Part shown: piece by piece, positions 1 to 8,881 of the stretch
How positions within the stretch are numbered: the stretch's first letter is position 1
How the letters are laid out: each line of letters begins with the position of its first letter
NCBI RefSeq assembly: GCF_004919105.1
Contig: NZ_STGK01000005.1
Span: 124,001 to 188,000 of the forward strand
DNA from: Nocardioides sp. GY 10113
Lineage (GTDB): Bacteria > Actinomycetota > Actinomycetes > Propionibacteriales > Nocardioidaceae
Direction: 5' to 3'
Length of the DNA: 64,000 nucleotides
Notes under the pieces: model-generated
Seen by the model: the letters and a program-made list of their open reading frames with translations, nothing else
What the model was told of the DNA's origin: nothing
Database searches by the model: none
Made by a program: the position numbers and the translations under genes

Positions 1-977
1 ATCTCGCGGTCGACCAGCCCGAGGTCGTCGGACTCGACGGCCTTGAGCGCCCGCTCCCAGAGGTCCAGCGCCCGCTCGATCACGGGGGTGGCGATGTCGC
101 GCCGGTCGACGAAGTCACGGGCCTTCGCCAGGTACTCCGCCTGGATCTCCAGCGCGCTGGCCTCGCGGCCGTTCGCCAGCCGGACCTTGCGGGAGCCGGT
201 GACGTCGTGGGAGATCTCCCTGATCGCGCGGATCGGGTTCTCCAGGGAGAGGTCGCGCATCACCACGCCCTCCTCGATCATCCGCAGCACCAGGTCGCAC
301 GAGGCGACCTTGAGCATCGTCGTGGTCTCGCTCATGTTCGAGTCGCCGACGATCACGTGCAGGCGGCGGTACTTCTCCGCGTCGGCGTGCGGCTCGTCGC
401 GGGTGTTGATGATCGGCCGGCTCCGGGTGGTGGCGCTGGAGACGCCCTCCCAGATGTGCTCGGCGCGCTGGCTGACGGAGTAGCTGGTGCCGCGCGGGGT
501 CTGGGTCACCTTGCCGGCGCCGACGATGATCTGCCGGGTCACCAGGAACGGGATGAGGACGTCGGCGAGCCGGCTGAACTCCCCGGCCCGGCCGACCAGG
601 TAGTTCTCGTGGCAGCCGTAGGAGTTGCCCGCGGAGTCGGTGTTGTTCTTGAACAGGTAGATCTCGCCGGCGATGCCCTCGTCGTGCAGCCGCTGCTCGG
701 CGTCCACCAGCAAGCCCTCGAGGACCCGCTCGCCGGCCTTGTCGTGGGTGACCAGCTCGACCACGTCGTCGCACTCCGGGGTGGCGTACTCCGGGTGGCT
801 GCCGACGTCGAGGTAGAGCCGGGCCCCGTTGCGCAGGAAGACGTTGCTGGAGCGGCCCCAGCTGACCACCTTGCGGAACAGGTAGCGGGCGACCTCGTCG
901 GGCGAGAGGCGGCGCTGGCCCTTGAACGTGCAGGTCACGCCGTACTCGTTCTCGATCCCGAAGATCCGCCGCTCCAT
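1..977 (-). CDS. pafA: Pup--protein ligase PafA (3' end outside window)
   Basis: PafA uses ATP to phosphorylate the C-terminal Glu of Pup and ligates it to substrate lysines, marking proteins for the actinobacterial proteasome. About 325 residues are visible; the C-terminus runs off the left edge. The N-terminus [13 protein letters not shown] and the stretch [16 protein letters not shown] carry the family's nucleotide/Mg residue (Glu9) and catalytic Asp57. [17 protein letters not shown] and [21 protein letters not shown] are also typical of the PafA/Dop glutamine-synthetase-like fold. It is the last gene of the cluster, 25 bp after prcA. A TAGGGT box 7 nt before the ATG suggests it also has its own leaderless promoter. 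Identity is secure. Confidence 0.97.
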   Translation of the reverse strand, partial: MERRIFGIENEYGVTCTFKGQRRLSPDEVARYLFRKVVSWGRSSNVFLRNGARLYLDVGSHPEYATPECDDVVELVTHDKAGERVLEGLLVDAEQRLHDEGIAGEIYLFKNNTDSAGNSYGCHENYLVGRAGEFSRLADVLIPFLVTRQIIVGAGKVTQTPRGTSYSVSQRAEHIWEGVSSATTRSRPIINTRDEPHADAEKYRRLHVIVGDSNMSETTTMLKVASCDLVLRMIEEGVVMRDLSLENPIRAIREISHDVTGSRKVRLANGREASALEIQAEYLAKARDFVDRRDIATPVIERALDLWERALKAVESDDLGLVDRE

Positions 978-984
978 GCCGATC

Positions 985-990
985 ACCCTA
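985..990 (-). promoter_or_regulatory. Predicted -10 box of pafA (leaderless)
   Basis: TAGGGT on the minus strand, 7 nt before the pafA ATG, so the transcript would begin at or next to the start codon. No clear -35 hexamer is visible. Confidence 0.5.
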
Positions 991-1002
991 GCCCCGGGAC
1001 CC

Positions 1003-1782
1003 TCAGGAGGGAGGTGCGATCGGCGGGTCGTCGTCCGCGGCGGGCGGCTCTCCGGAGAGCTCCGGCGCCGCGTGCTCCGCCTTGCCCCGCTCCCCCAGCA
1101 GGTCGCCGAGTCGCGCACCCATCAGCCGGCGGAACTTCCGCGGCTGGACGCGGGTGCGATCCAGCACCGCGACCTCGAGATCCTCGACCGGGATCACCCG
1201 GTCCTCGCTGGTGGTGTGCCCCAACGCGGCGACCGCGACCCGCAGCGCCTCGGCGAGGCTCGCGCCGGGAGCGTAGTGCTCCTTGAGGTAGCCGGCCACC
1301 GTCTCGGCGTCGCCGCCCATCACCGCGTAGCCGTGCTCGTCCGCGACCCGGCCCTCGTAGGTGAGCCGGTAGATCTGGTCGTCCTCGGGCGCGTCGCCGA
1401 TCTCGGCGACGAAGAGCTCGACCTCGTAGGGCTTCTCGCCGCCGCTGGAGAAGATCGTGCCGAGCGTCTGGGCGTAGGCGTTGGCCAGTCCGCGGCCCGT
1501 GACGTCGCGCCGGTCGTAGGCGTACCCGCGCATGTCGGCCAGCCGCACGCCGGCGATCCGGAGGTTCTCGAACTCGTTGTAGCGACCGACGGCGGCGAAG
1601 GCCAGCCGGTCGTAGAGCTCGGAGACCTTGTGCAGCGCCTGCGACGGGTTCTCTGTGACCAGCAGTACGCCGTCGGCGTACTGGACCGCGACGAGGGAGC
1701 GCCCGCGGGCGATGCCCTTGCGCGCGAAGTCCGCCCGGTCCTTCATCAGCTGCTCGGGCGACACGTAGAACGGCATGCTCAT
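1003..1782 (-). CDS. prcA: 20S proteasome subunit alpha
   Basis: The alpha subunit forms the outer rings and gate of the 20S core; it has no catalytic Thr. The 259-residue protein starts [19 protein letters not shown] and contains RYNEFENL and [20 protein letters not shown], closely matching actinobacterial PrcA. The chosen ATG at 1782 lies 1 nt after the prcB stop, with a purine-rich GAGAGGGGG Shine-Dalgarno inside the end of prcB. An upstream in-frame start at 1812 would overlap prcB and add ten residues absent from the family. The C-terminal tail is acidic and proline-rich, as is usual. Translation is probably coupled to prcB. Confidence 0.96.
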   Translation of the reverse strand: MSMPFYVSPEQLMKDRADFARKGIARGRSLVAVQYADGVLLVTENPSQALHKVSELYDRLAFAAVGRYNEFENLRIAGVRLADMRGYAYDRRDVTGRGLANAYAQTLGTIFSSGGEKPYEVELFVAEIGDAPEDDQIYRLTYEGRVADEHGYAVMGGDAETVAGYLKEHYAPGASLAEALRVAVAALGHTTSEDRVIPVEDLEVAVLDRTRVQPRKFRRLMGARLGDLLGERGKAEHAAPELSGEPPAADDDPPIAPPS

Positions 1783-1783
1783 C

Positions 1784-2647
1784 TCAGGCCCCCTCTCCCG
1801 TGGTGCCGGCATCCGGCCCGGTCAGCGGTGCCAGCGGCCCGTCGGGGCGCACCATCCGGCCACCGACCACGCGGTCGGCCAGCGCGCCGATCTCCGACTC
1901 CTCGAGGCGAACGGCGCCGTCGGCGGTGACCACCCAGACCATCGGGAAGATCCGCCGGGTCAGGTCCGGACCGCCGGTCGCGGAGTCGTCGTCGGCGGCG
2001 TCGTAGAGCGCCTGCAGGCAGATGCTGACGGCCTCGTCGCGGGAGAGGTTCTCGCGGTAGAGCTTCTTCAGCGCGCCGCGGGCGAAGAGCGAGCCCGAGC
2101 CGACGGTGAAGAACGAGGCCTCCTCGTGGCGGCCCCCGGTGACGTCGTAGCCGAAGATGCGGCCGACGCCGCGCTGCAGGTCGTAGCCGGCGAACATCGG
2201 GACCACGGCCAGGCCCTGCATCGCCATGCCCAGGTTGGCGCGGATCAGCGCGGAGAGCCGGTTGGCCTTGCCGTCCAGCGAGAGGACGGAGCCCTCGATC
2301 TTCTCGTAGTGCTCCAGCTCGACCTGGAAGAGCCGGACCATCTCCACGGCGAGCCCGGCGGTGCCGGCGATGCCGACCACCGAGTACTCGTCCGCGGGGA
2401 AGACCTTCTCGATGTCGCGCTGGGCGATCACGTTGCCCATCGTCGCGCGGCGGTCGCCGGCCATCACCAGGCCGCCGGGGAAGGTCACCGCGACGATGGT
2501 GGTGCCGTGCGGCGCGAGGTCACCGTGGGAGCCTGCCGGCAGGGAGCGGCGGGCAGGCAGCAGGTCGGGGGCGTTCTCGGCGATGAAGTCGCTGAAGGAC
2601 GAGGTGCCCGGTCGCAGGTACGCGGCCGGGATGCGAGCGTCGGTCAA
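1784..2647 (-). CDS. prcB: 20S proteasome subunit beta
   Basis: Catalytic Ntn-hydrolase subunit of the proteasome. The 287-residue precursor has a 48-residue propeptide. The sequence [17 protein letters not shown] places the autocatalytic cleavage before Thr49, the N-terminal nucleophile; downstream [11 protein letters not shown] and the [11 protein letters not shown] segment are typical. The start is TTG, directly abutting the pup TAG stop; AAGGGCGGCGAG upstream could serve as ribosome-binding site. No other in-frame start would keep the propeptide. It lies between pup and prcA in a tightly packed transcription unit. Confidence 0.96.
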   Translation of the reverse strand: MTDARIPAAYLRPGTSSFSDFIAENAPDLLPARRSLPAGSHGDLAPHGTTIVAVTFPGGLVMAGDRRATMGNVIAQRDIEKVFPADEYSVVGIAGTAGLAVEMVRLFQVELEHYEKIEGSVLSLDGKANRLSALIRANLGMAMQGLAVVPMFAGYDLQRGVGRIFGYDVTGGRHEEASFFTVGSGSLFARGALKKLYRENLSRDEAVSICLQALYDAADDDSATGGPDLTRRIFPMVWVVTADGAVRLEESEIGALADRVVGGRMVRPDGPLAPLTGPDAGTTGEGA

Positions 2648-2845
2648 CTACTCGCCGCCCTTCTGGATGAACGACTTCACGAAGTCCTCGGCGTTGGACT
2701 CCAGCACGTCGTCGATCTCGTCCAGGATCGCGTCGACGTCCTCGTCGAGGGCTTCCTTGCGTTCGGCGACGTCGCTCTCCGGGGCGACCTCGGCGGAGGA
2801 TTCCTCGTCGGTTCCCTTGCGCGGTTGCTTCTGCTCCTGGGACAT
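2648..2845 (-). CDS. pup: Prokaryotic ubiquitin-like protein Pup, ending in GGE
   Basis: A 65-residue, disordered, acidic protein conjugated to lysines by PafA and recognised by the Arc/Mpa coiled coil. The central DEIDDVLESNAEDFVKSF and C-terminal QKGGE are diagnostic. The last residue is Glu (codons GGC GAG TAG), not the Gln found in mycobacterial Pup. It should therefore be ligation-competent without Dop-mediated deamidation, leaving Dop only its depupylase role. A TAGGCT box 6 nt before the ATG suggests a leaderless promoter, so pup-prcB-prcA may be transcribed separately from dop. Confidence 0.98.
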   Translation of the reverse strand: MSQEQKQPRKGTDEESSAEVAPESDVAERKEALDEDVDAILDEIDDVLESNAEDFVKSFIQKGGE

Positions 2846-2851
2846 GCCCAG

Positions 2852-2857
2852 AGCCTA
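2852..2857 (-). promoter_or_regulatory. Predicted -10 box of pup (leaderless)
   Basis: TAGGCT on the minus strand, 6 nt before the pup ATG, in the 55-bp gap after dop. No good -35 or Shine-Dalgarno is visible. Confidence 0.5.
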
Positions 2858-2900
2858 GCCACACATCGGTGGCGATCGGGGCGGATATCGCGCCGCGTCG

Positions 2901-4409
2901 TCAGCGGCTGAGTGCCCGCACCAGGTCGGTGGCGGTCGGGCTGGCGTCGATCAGGCCCCCGACGTGCGCGCGGGAGCCCCGCAGCGGGTCGATGGTGGGC
3001 ACCCGCTGCAGCGACTCCCTGCCGGGCAGGTCGAAGATCACCGAGTCCCAGGATGCGGCGGCGACCTGGTCGGCGTACTTCTCCAGGCACCGGCCACGGA
3101 AGTAGGCCCGGGTCTCCTCGGGCGGCTCCGTGATCGCGGCGACCACCTGGTCGTCGCCGAGCAGCCGGCGGATGCGTCCGGCGCCGACGAGGCGGTGGTA
3201 CAGCCCCTTCTCCGGGCGGATGTCGCTGTACTGCAGGTCGATGAGCTGGAGCTTGGCGTCGTCCCAGTCCAGGCCGTCGCGGGAGCGGTACTGCTCGAGC
3301 AGCTTGAGCTTGGCGACCCAGTCGAGCTGGTCGGCCAGCGACATCGGGTCGCGCTCCAGCCGGTCGAGCACCTCCTCCCAGCGGGCGAGCACGTCGGAGG
3401 TCTGGGCGTCGACGTCGCTGCCGAAACGGTCCTCCACGAACTTCTTGGCCAGGTCCAGGTACTCCATCTGCAGCTGGACCGCGGTCAACCGGCGACCGTC
3501 GGCCAGCGTGACCAGGTGCCGGAGCGAGGCGTCGTGGGAGACCGCACGCAGCGAGGACACGGGGGTGTCGACCGTCAGGTCCCGGTTGATGAACTTGGCC
3601 TCGATCATGGCCAGCACCAGCGCGGTGGTGCCGACCTTCAGGTACGTCGAGATCTCGGCCAGGTTGGCGTCGCCGATGATCACGTGGAGCCGTCGGTACT
3701 TCTCCGGGTCGGCGTGCGGCTCGTCGCGGGTGTTGATGATCGGTCGCTTGAGCGTCGTCTCCAGGCCGACCTCGACCTCGAAGAAGTCGGCGCGCTGGCT
3801 GATCTGGAACCCGGTGCCGCGCCCGTCCTGTCCCCGGCCCACGCGGCCGGCGCCGGTCACCACCTGGCGGCTGACGAAGAACGGGATCAGGTGCCGCACG
3901 ATGTCCGCGAAGGGAGTCGAGCGGCGCATCAGGTAGTTCTCGTGGGCGCCGTAGGAGGCGCCCTTGTTGTCGGTGTTGTTCTTGTACAGCACGATCGACG
4001 GGTTGCCGGGGAGCTGGTGGGCCAGCCGGGCGGCGTCCAGCATGACCGCCTCCCCCGCCTTGTCCCAACGCACCACGTCGAGCGGCGTGACCACCTCGGG
4101 GGTCGAGTACTCGGGGTGGGCGTGGTCGACGTACAGGCGAGCACCGTTGGTGAGGATGACGTTGGCCAGCCCCAGGTCCTCGTCCGTGAGCTGCGAGGGG
4201 TCGGCCACCTGGCGGGACATGTCGAAGCCGCGGGCGTCGCGCAGCGGCGACTCCTCCTCGAAGTCCCACCGCGCGCGACGGGCGCGGATCGTGGCCGAGG
4301 CGTAGGCGTTGACCACCTGGGACGACGCCACCATCGGGTTGGCGCCAGCCTGGCCCTGGACCGCGATGCCGTACTCGACCTCGGTGCCCATCACACGTCG
4401 CACGCTCAT
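2901..4409 (-). CDS. dop: Depupylase/deamidase Dop
   Basis: Dop removes Pup from conjugates and, in species whose Pup ends in Gln, deamidates it. The 502-residue protein begins [17 protein letters not shown]. It contains [15 protein letters not shown] with the catalytic Asp95, [18 protein letters not shown] and [22 protein letters not shown] Dop-specific segment at about residues 40-75 is present, unlike PafA. Because the neighbouring Pup already ends in Glu, depupylation is the likely function here. A TAGGCT box 6 nt upstream and a strong hairpin further upstream suggest independent transcription from arc. Confidence 0.96.
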   Translation of the reverse strand: MSVRRVMGTEVEYGIAVQGQAGANPMVASSQVVNAYASATIRARRARWDFEEESPLRDARGFDMSRQVADPSQLTDEDLGLANVILTNGARLYVDHAHPEYSTPEVVTPLDVVRWDKAGEAVMLDAARLAHQLPGNPSIVLYKNNTDNKGASYGAHENYLMRRSTPFADIVRHLIPFFVSRQVVTGAGRVGRGQDGRGTGFQISQRADFFEVEVGLETTLKRPIINTRDEPHADPEKYRRLHVIIGDANLAEISTYLKVGTTALVLAMIEAKFINRDLTVDTPVSSLRAVSHDASLRHLVTLADGRRLTAVQLQMEYLDLAKKFVEDRFGSDVDAQTSDVLARWEEVLDRLERDPMSLADQLDWVAKLKLLEQYRSRDGLDWDDAKLQLIDLQYSDIRPEKGLYHRLVGAGRIRRLLGDDQVVAAITEPPEETRAYFRGRCLEKYADQVAAASWDSVIFDLPGRESLQRVPTIDPLRGSRAHVGGLIDASPTATDLVRALSR

Positions 4410-4415
4410 GCATCG

Positions 4416-4421
4416 AGCCTA
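4416..4421 (-). promoter_or_regulatory. Predicted -10 box of dop (leaderless)
   Basis: TAGGCT on the minus strand, 6 nt before the dop ATG at 4409, downstream of the hairpin that ends the preceding transcript. Confidence 0.5.
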
Positions 4422-4517
4422 CGCGAGGCGTGGGTCACAACGTGGCGATCGGAGGACGCGATCCGAGCGCTCGAGTCGGCCTCGCGCGGGGACCGCCGGA
4501 GCACGCGGAACGCAGAC

Positions 4518-4555
4518 GGGCGGCGTGGTTCGGCAACTCCCGAACCACGCCGCCC
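4518..4555 (-). terminator. Hairpin terminator between the small peptide gene and dop
   Basis: GGGCGGCGTGGTTCGG (4518-4533) pairs perfectly with CCGAACCACGCCGCCC (4540-4555) across the loop CAACTC: a 16-bp stem with no U-tract. It lies downstream of the 25-residue peptide gene and upstream of the dop promoter. Confidence 0.75.
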
Positions 4556-4575
4556 GGCTCCGCGAGGCGCCCTGG

Positions 4576-4653
4576 TCAGCGGCTCTTGGCCACCTTGAAC
4601 GCGATGGCGCCGATGCCGGCCGCGACGAGGACGATCAGGACGAACTTCTTCAT
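4576..4653 (-). CDS. 25-residue predicted membrane peptide between arc and dop
   Basis: A short gene with an excellent ribosome-binding site, GGAGGAATTCAC, directly before the ATG at 4653. The product starts MKKFVLIVLVAAGIGAIAFK and ends VAKSR: two lysines, one hydrophobic helix of about 16 residues, then a basic tail. This predicts a single-span membrane peptide. It resembles the N-terminus of the small DLW-39-type actinobacterial proteins but is too short to assign. It lies 56 bp downstream of arc on the same strand and is followed by a strong terminator, so it probably ends the arc transcript. Function unknown. Confidence 0.7.
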   Translation of the reverse strand: MKKFVLIVLVAAGIGAIAFKVAKSR

Positions 4654-4709
4654 GTGAATTCCTCCGGTAGGTGCTGCGAGCCGTCTGCCCGCGGGGCGAT
4701 TCAATCAGG

Positions 4710-6479
4710 TCACAGGTACTGGCCGGTGTCCGACACCGTGTCGATCGATCTGCCCGGCTCCGTGCCCTGCTTTCCGGTGACCAGCGTACGGATGAAGACG
4801 ATGCGCTCGCCCTTCTTGCCCGAGATCCGCGCCCAGTCGTCCGGGTTGGTGGTGTTGGGCAGGTCCTCGTTCTCCTTGAACTCGTCCACGCAGGCCTGCA
4901 GCAGGTGGGCGATGCGCAGGCCCTTCTGCTGGCGCTCGATGAAGTCCTTGATCGCCATCTTCTTCGCCCGGTCGACGATGTTCTGGATCATCGCGCCCGA
5001 GTTGAAGTCCTTGAAGTACAGGACCTCCTTGTCGCCGTTGGCGTAGGTGACCTCGAGGAACCGGTTCTCCTCCGTCTCGGTGTACATCCGCTCGACGGTG
5101 GCCCGGATCATCCCCGCGGCGCAGGCGTCGCGGTCGCCGCCGAACTCCGCGAGGTCGTCGGCGTGCAGCGGCAGGGACGGCGTGAGGTACTTGCTGAAGA
5201 TGTCGCGCGCCGACTCCGCGTCGGGCCGCTCGATCTTGATCTTCACGTCCAGGCGTCCGGGGCGCAGGATCGCCGGGTCGATCATGTCCTCGCGGTTCGA
5301 GGCGCCGATCACGAGCACGTTCTCCAGCGCCTCGACGCCGTCGATCTCGCTCAGCAGCTGCGGCACGATCGTGTTCTCCACGTCGGAGGAGACGCCGGAG
5401 CCGCGGGTGCGGAAGAGTGAGTCCATCTCGTCGAAGAAGACGATGACCGGCGTGCCGTTGCTCGCCTTCTCCCGCGCGCGCTGGAACACCAGTCGGATGT
5501 GCCGCTCGGTCTCGCCGACGTACTTGTTGAGCAGCTCGGGGCCCTTGATGTTGAGGAAGTAGGACTTCCCCTCGGCTCCGGTGCGGGCCGCCACCTTCTT
5601 CGCCAGGCTGTTCGCGACCGCCTTCGCGATCAGGGTCTTGCCGCAGCCCGGCGGGCCGTAGAGCAGGATGCCCTTCGGGGGCTTGAGCTCGTGCTCGTCG
5701 AAGAGCTCGGGGTAGAGGTAGGGCAGCTCGACGGCGTCCTGGATCATCTCGATCTGGCCGGCGAGGCCGCCGATCGACTCGTAGGCGATGTCCGGCACCT
5801 CCTCGAGGACCAGCTCCTCGACCTCCGACTTGGGCACCCGCTCGTAGACGTAGCCCGAGCGGGAGTCCAGCAGCAGGGAGTCGCCCGCGCGGAGCCGCTC
5901 GGTCATCAGCGGCTCGGCCATCCGGACCACGCGCTCCTCGTCGGCGCCGGCGATCACCAGGCAGCGCTCGCGGTCGGCGAGGATCTCCTTGAGCATCACG
6001 ACCTCGCCGACCGTCTCGTAGTCGAAGGCGGCGACGACGTTGAGCGCCTCGTTGAGCATCACCTCCTGACCGCGGGTGAGCTTGTCCACCTCGACGGCGG
6101 GGCTGACGGTGACGCGGAGCTTGCGGCCGCCGGTGAAGACGTCGACGGTGTCGTCGTCGTTGCGCTGGAGGAAGGTGCCGAACCCCGCCGGGGGCTGGGC
6201 GAGCCGGTCGACCTCCTCCTTCAGCTTGAGGATCTGGTCGCGGGCGTCGCGCAGGGTGCTGGCGAGCCGCTCGTTCTGGGCGGTGACCGCCGCCAGGGAG
6301 CGCTGGGCCTCCGCGAGCCGGGCGTCGAGCGAGCCCGACGCCCCGGACGGCGCGTCGGCCATCCGGCGACGTAGGTCGCGCACCTCGCCCTCGAGGTAGC
6401 CGACCTGGTGCGCCAGCTCCTCCCGGCTCATCTGGTCCCGGCCGTGGCCGCCGGTCATGCCTTCACCGATGTTGGACAT
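4710..6479 (-). CDS. arc: Proteasome-associated AAA ATPase Arc/Mpa
   Basis: Hexameric ATPase that captures pupylated proteins, unfolds them and feeds them to the 20S core. The 589-residue protein has an N-terminal coiled coil (about 20-95) that binds Pup, then the OB interdomain (about 100-225), then one AAA module. Walker A is GPPGCGKT (275-282) and Walker B is VIVFFDEMD. It ends GQYL, the penultimate-Tyr motif that docks on the 20S alpha ring. The ATG at 6479 is preceded by GAGGAGGTGG, a clear Shine-Dalgarno; an in-frame GTG at 6503 lacks one. It leads the proteasome cluster. Confidence 0.96.
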   Translation of the reverse strand: MSNIGEGMTGGHGRDQMSREELAHQVGYLEGEVRDLRRRMADAPSGASGSLDARLAEAQRSLAAVTAQNERLASTLRDARDQILKLKEEVDRLAQPPAGFGTFLQRNDDDTVDVFTGGRKLRVTVSPAVEVDKLTRGQEVMLNEALNVVAAFDYETVGEVVMLKEILADRERCLVIAGADEERVVRMAEPLMTERLRAGDSLLLDSRSGYVYERVPKSEVEELVLEEVPDIAYESIGGLAGQIEMIQDAVELPYLYPELFDEHELKPPKGILLYGPPGCGKTLIAKAVANSLAKKVAARTGAEGKSYFLNIKGPELLNKYVGETERHIRLVFQRAREKASNGTPVIVFFDEMDSLFRTRGSGVSSDVENTIVPQLLSEIDGVEALENVLVIGASNREDMIDPAILRPGRLDVKIKIERPDAESARDIFSKYLTPSLPLHADDLAEFGGDRDACAAGMIRATVERMYTETEENRFLEVTYANGDKEVLYFKDFNSGAMIQNIVDRAKKMAIKDFIERQQKGLRIAHLLQACVDEFKENEDLPNTTNPDDWARISGKKGERIVFIRTLVTGKQGTEPGRSIDTVSDTGQYL

Positions 6480-6603
6480 ACGTCCCACCTCCTCAGACAC
6501 CACGACCCTACTCGGACGGATGTTGCGAGGAAGGACGTCGCCGCGGTCCGCGCGTCACGTTTGTATTGCGGGCGCGCGTTACCGAAGGGAGGCGTCGGGG
6601 CCG

Positions 6604-6627
6604 GGTGACGGTTACTCGCCGGTCACC
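6604..6627 (-). terminator. Possible hairpin downstream of trmI
   Basis: GGTGAC (6604-6609) pairs with GTCACC (6622-6627), extended by GG/CC with one bulge, in the 178-bp gap between trmI and arc. Weak compared with other hairpins here. The rest of this gap shows no gene. Confidence 0.3.
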
Positions 6628-6657
6628 TTGCCGTCATGCCGCGGTGCCGCTCCGGCC

Positions 6658-7641
6658 TCACTCGGCGGGCATGTCGGGCACGCCGGCCGGGCGCGGACCG
6701 GCGTAGTCCGGCCCGTAGGCGCCCGGCGCCGGGCGACGCTTCTTCATCGGTGCCCGCTCCCCCGGGGCCATCCGCCGCGCGGTGACCAGGAACGCCGTGT
6801 GCCCGATCATCTTGTGACCCGGGCGGACCGCCAGCCCCTCGACGTGCCAGTCCCGCACCAGCGACTCCCAGGCCGCCGGCTCGGTGAACCCGCCGTGCAC
6901 CCGGACCGTCTCGACGAAGCGTGAGAGCTGGGTGGTGGTCGCGACGTAGGCGCACAGGATGCCGCCCGGCAGCAGCGCGTCCGCGGCGGCGTCCAGGCAC
7001 TCCCACGGCGCGAGCATGTCCAGGATGATCCGGTCGGCGCGCTCGCCGGAGGCGGGCAGCGCCTCGGCCAGGTCGCCCAGCGTGAGGTTCCACGCCGGGT
7101 GCGTCTGGCCCTCGGGGGCGCCGAAGAACTGGGCGACGTTGCGACGAGCGACCTCCGCGAACTCCTCGCGGCGCTCGAACGAGGAGACGCGCCCGAAGGG
7201 CCCGACCGCGCGCAGCAGCGAGCACGTCAGGGCGCCCGAGCCGACGCCGGCCTCGACCACGTGGGCGCCGGGGAAGATGTCGGCCATCGCCACGATCTGG
7301 GCGGCGTCCTTGGGGTATACGACGGCGGCGCCGCGTGGCATCGAGACCACGTACTCCGAGAGAAGGGGGCGGAACACCAGGTACTCCCCGCCGACCGAGG
7401 AGGTGACCGTGAAGCCCTCCTCGCGGCCGATCAGCTCGTCGTGCTCCAGGTGACCCTTGTTGGAGAAGAAGCGCTTGCCCGGCACCAGCTCGAAGTTGTG
7501 CTTGCGCCCCTTGCCGTCGACCAGGCGCACCCACTCGCCCGCGCGCAGCGGACCGCGGTGCACGCCCGACCAGGCCTCGGCGGCGACGTCGCCGATCGCG
7601 GAGGTGGTGCTGCTGGGCTCGGAGCCGGTGCCGTTCGTCAC
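6658..7641 (-). CDS. trmI: tRNA (adenine(58)-N1)-methyltransferase TrmI
   Basis: Methylates A58 in the T-loop of tRNAs using S-adenosylmethionine. The 327-residue protein has an N-terminal beta domain (RAGEWVRLVDGKGRKHNF) and a Rossmann methyltransferase domain with VVEAGVGSGALT (about 128-139). The LDMLAPWE segment is the expected catalytic Asp/substrate motif. The C-terminus is a basic, proline-rich tail. Location directly upstream of arc is the usual actinobacterial order. The start is GTG at 7641, with TAGATT 6 nt before it and no Shine-Dalgarno, so translation is probably leaderless. Confidence 0.93.
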   Translation of the reverse strand: MTNGTGSEPSSTTSAIGDVAAEAWSGVHRGPLRAGEWVRLVDGKGRKHNFELVPGKRFFSNKGHLEHDELIGREEGFTVTSSVGGEYLVFRPLLSEYVVSMPRGAAVVYPKDAAQIVAMADIFPGAHVVEAGVGSGALTCSLLRAVGPFGRVSSFERREEFAEVARRNVAQFFGAPEGQTHPAWNLTLGDLAEALPASGERADRIILDMLAPWECLDAAADALLPGGILCAYVATTTQLSRFVETVRVHGGFTEPAAWESLVRDWHVEGLAVRPGHKMIGHTAFLVTARRMAPGERAPMKKRRPAPGAYGPDYAGPRPAGVPDMPAE

Positions 7642-7647
7642 CGGCGA

Positions 7648-7653
7648 AATCTA
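7648..7653 (-). promoter_or_regulatory. Predicted -10 box of trmI (leaderless)
   Basis: TAGATT on the minus strand, 6 nt before the GTG start of trmI, in the 33-bp gap after the protease gene. Confidence 0.4.
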
Positions 7654-7674
7654 TCGGGCCGGGCCCGTCGGCCC

Positions 7675-8820
7675 CTAACCGCCGGAGCGCACCACGCGGA
7701 CGACGTCGGCGGTGGCCAGCACGCCGCACACCGTGCCGTCGCCCTCCAGCAGCACGTACTCCGAGGCCGGGGTCGACCGGATCGCCTCCACCAGCGCGTC
7801 GCCGGTGATCGAGACCGGCAGCGTCAGCCCCTGCTCGAGCGTGCGGGCCACGGTGGAGGTGGCGACCCACGGCCGGCGCTCGGGCGGGACGGCCGTGGCG
7901 GCGCGCTCGTCGACCACGCCGATCGGCGTGCCGGCGGCGGAGACCGTGACGATGCTGCCGGCGTGCGCCTCCTGCGCCCGTCGTACCGCCTCGGCGAGGG
8001 GGAGGTCCTCGGGGACCGCCATCGTGCGCCGGGCCAGGTCGCGGGCGACGATGCGTCCGAGCTGCTCGCGCACGGTCGCTGCCTGGAGCGCCTGGGAGGC
8101 GCCCATCCACAGGAACACCGCGACGATCACCGCCATGAACGGGCTGATCGTGCTGCGCGAGGAGTCCGCGACCTGGGCCTGGAGCAGGGCCCAGACCACG
8201 AGCGCGCCGGCGGCGACGCGACCTGCCCAGCCGGCGACGACGGTGCCCGTGCGGGCCTGACCGCTCAGCGCCCAGATCCCTGCCTTGAGCACGCGGCCGC
8301 CGTCCAGCGGCAGCGCCGGGACGAGGTTGAGGACACCGATCAGCAGGTTCGTCCAGGCCAGGCCCTCCACGATCAGCAGGGGGATGCCGCCCGGCGTGAC
8401 GAACCAGAGCGCCAGGGCCGCGCCGCCCACCGCGAGCGACGTGATCGGCCCGACCACCGCGATCCAGAACTCCTGTCGCGGCGTACGGGCCTCGCCGTCG
8501 ATCGCCGTGGCACCGCCGAGGAAGTGCAGCGTGATCGACTGGACACGGAACCCGAACCTGCGGGCCACCAGCGCGTGCGAGGCCTCGTGCAGCAGGATCG
8601 CGCCGTAGAGCACGATCGCGAACAGGACGCCGACCACGTAGGTGAAGATGCCCAGTCCCGGCTGGATCTGCTCCACCCGCGGGGCCATCAGGAACGCGAT
8701 CAGCCCGGCGACCAGGAACCAGCTCGAGGAGACGAGGACGTCGCTGCCCGCGATCGTCCCGATCCGGAGCATGCCGCGCGGCGTGGGTCGACGCGGCGGG
8801 GACGACGGTGATCCGGACAC
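7675..8820 (-). CDS. Site-2 protease family (M50) membrane metalloprotease with CBS domains
   Basis: Intramembrane zinc protease of the Rip/SpoIVFB type. In the 381-residue protein HEASH (His78, Glu79, His82) is the zinc-binding HExxH motif. The distal LVPALPLDGG supplies the third ligand (Asp173). At least four hydrophobic segments surround these motifs. Residues of about 255-375 form a CBS pair, which usually senses adenosyl nucleotides. Such proteins cleave membrane-bound regulators; the substrate here is unknown. The GTG start lies 6 nt after a TAGCCT box and has no Shine-Dalgarno. It is transcribed divergently from the nuclease gene and probably reads through into trmI. Confidence 0.88.
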   Translation of the reverse strand: MSGSPSSPPRRPTPRGMLRIGTIAGSDVLVSSSWFLVAGLIAFLMAPRVEQIQPGLGIFTYVVGVLFAIVLYGAILLHEASHALVARRFGFRVQSITLHFLGGATAIDGEARTPRQEFWIAVVGPITSLAVGGAALALWFVTPGGIPLLIVEGLAWTNLLIGVLNLVPALPLDGGRVLKAGIWALSGQARTGTVVAGWAGRVAAGALVVWALLQAQVADSSRSTISPFMAVIVAVFLWMGASQALQAATVREQLGRIVARDLARRTMAVPEDLPLAEAVRRAQEAHAGSIVTVSAAGTPIGVVDERAATAVPPERRPWVATSTVARTLEQGLTLPVSITGDALVEAIRSTPASEYVLLEGDGTVCGVLATADVVRVVRSGG

Positions 8821-8826
8821 ACCACG

Positions 8827-8832
8827 AGGCTA
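8827..8832 (-). promoter_or_regulatory. Predicted -10 box of the site-2 protease gene
   Basis: TAGCCT on the minus strand, 6 nt before the GTG at 8820; it shares a 61-bp divergent region with the nuclease gene. Confidence 0.45.
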
Positions 8833-8868
8833 CCGGCGTGGGTCGAGCGCGGTGTCGGAGGTGTCACC

Positions 8869-8874
8869 TAGCCT
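8869..8874 (+). promoter_or_regulatory. Predicted -10 box of the RecB-like nuclease gene
   Basis: TAGCCT, 7 nt before the ATG at 8882, the geometry of a leaderless transcript. Confidence 0.45.
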
Positions 8875-8881
8875 CGTTGGC

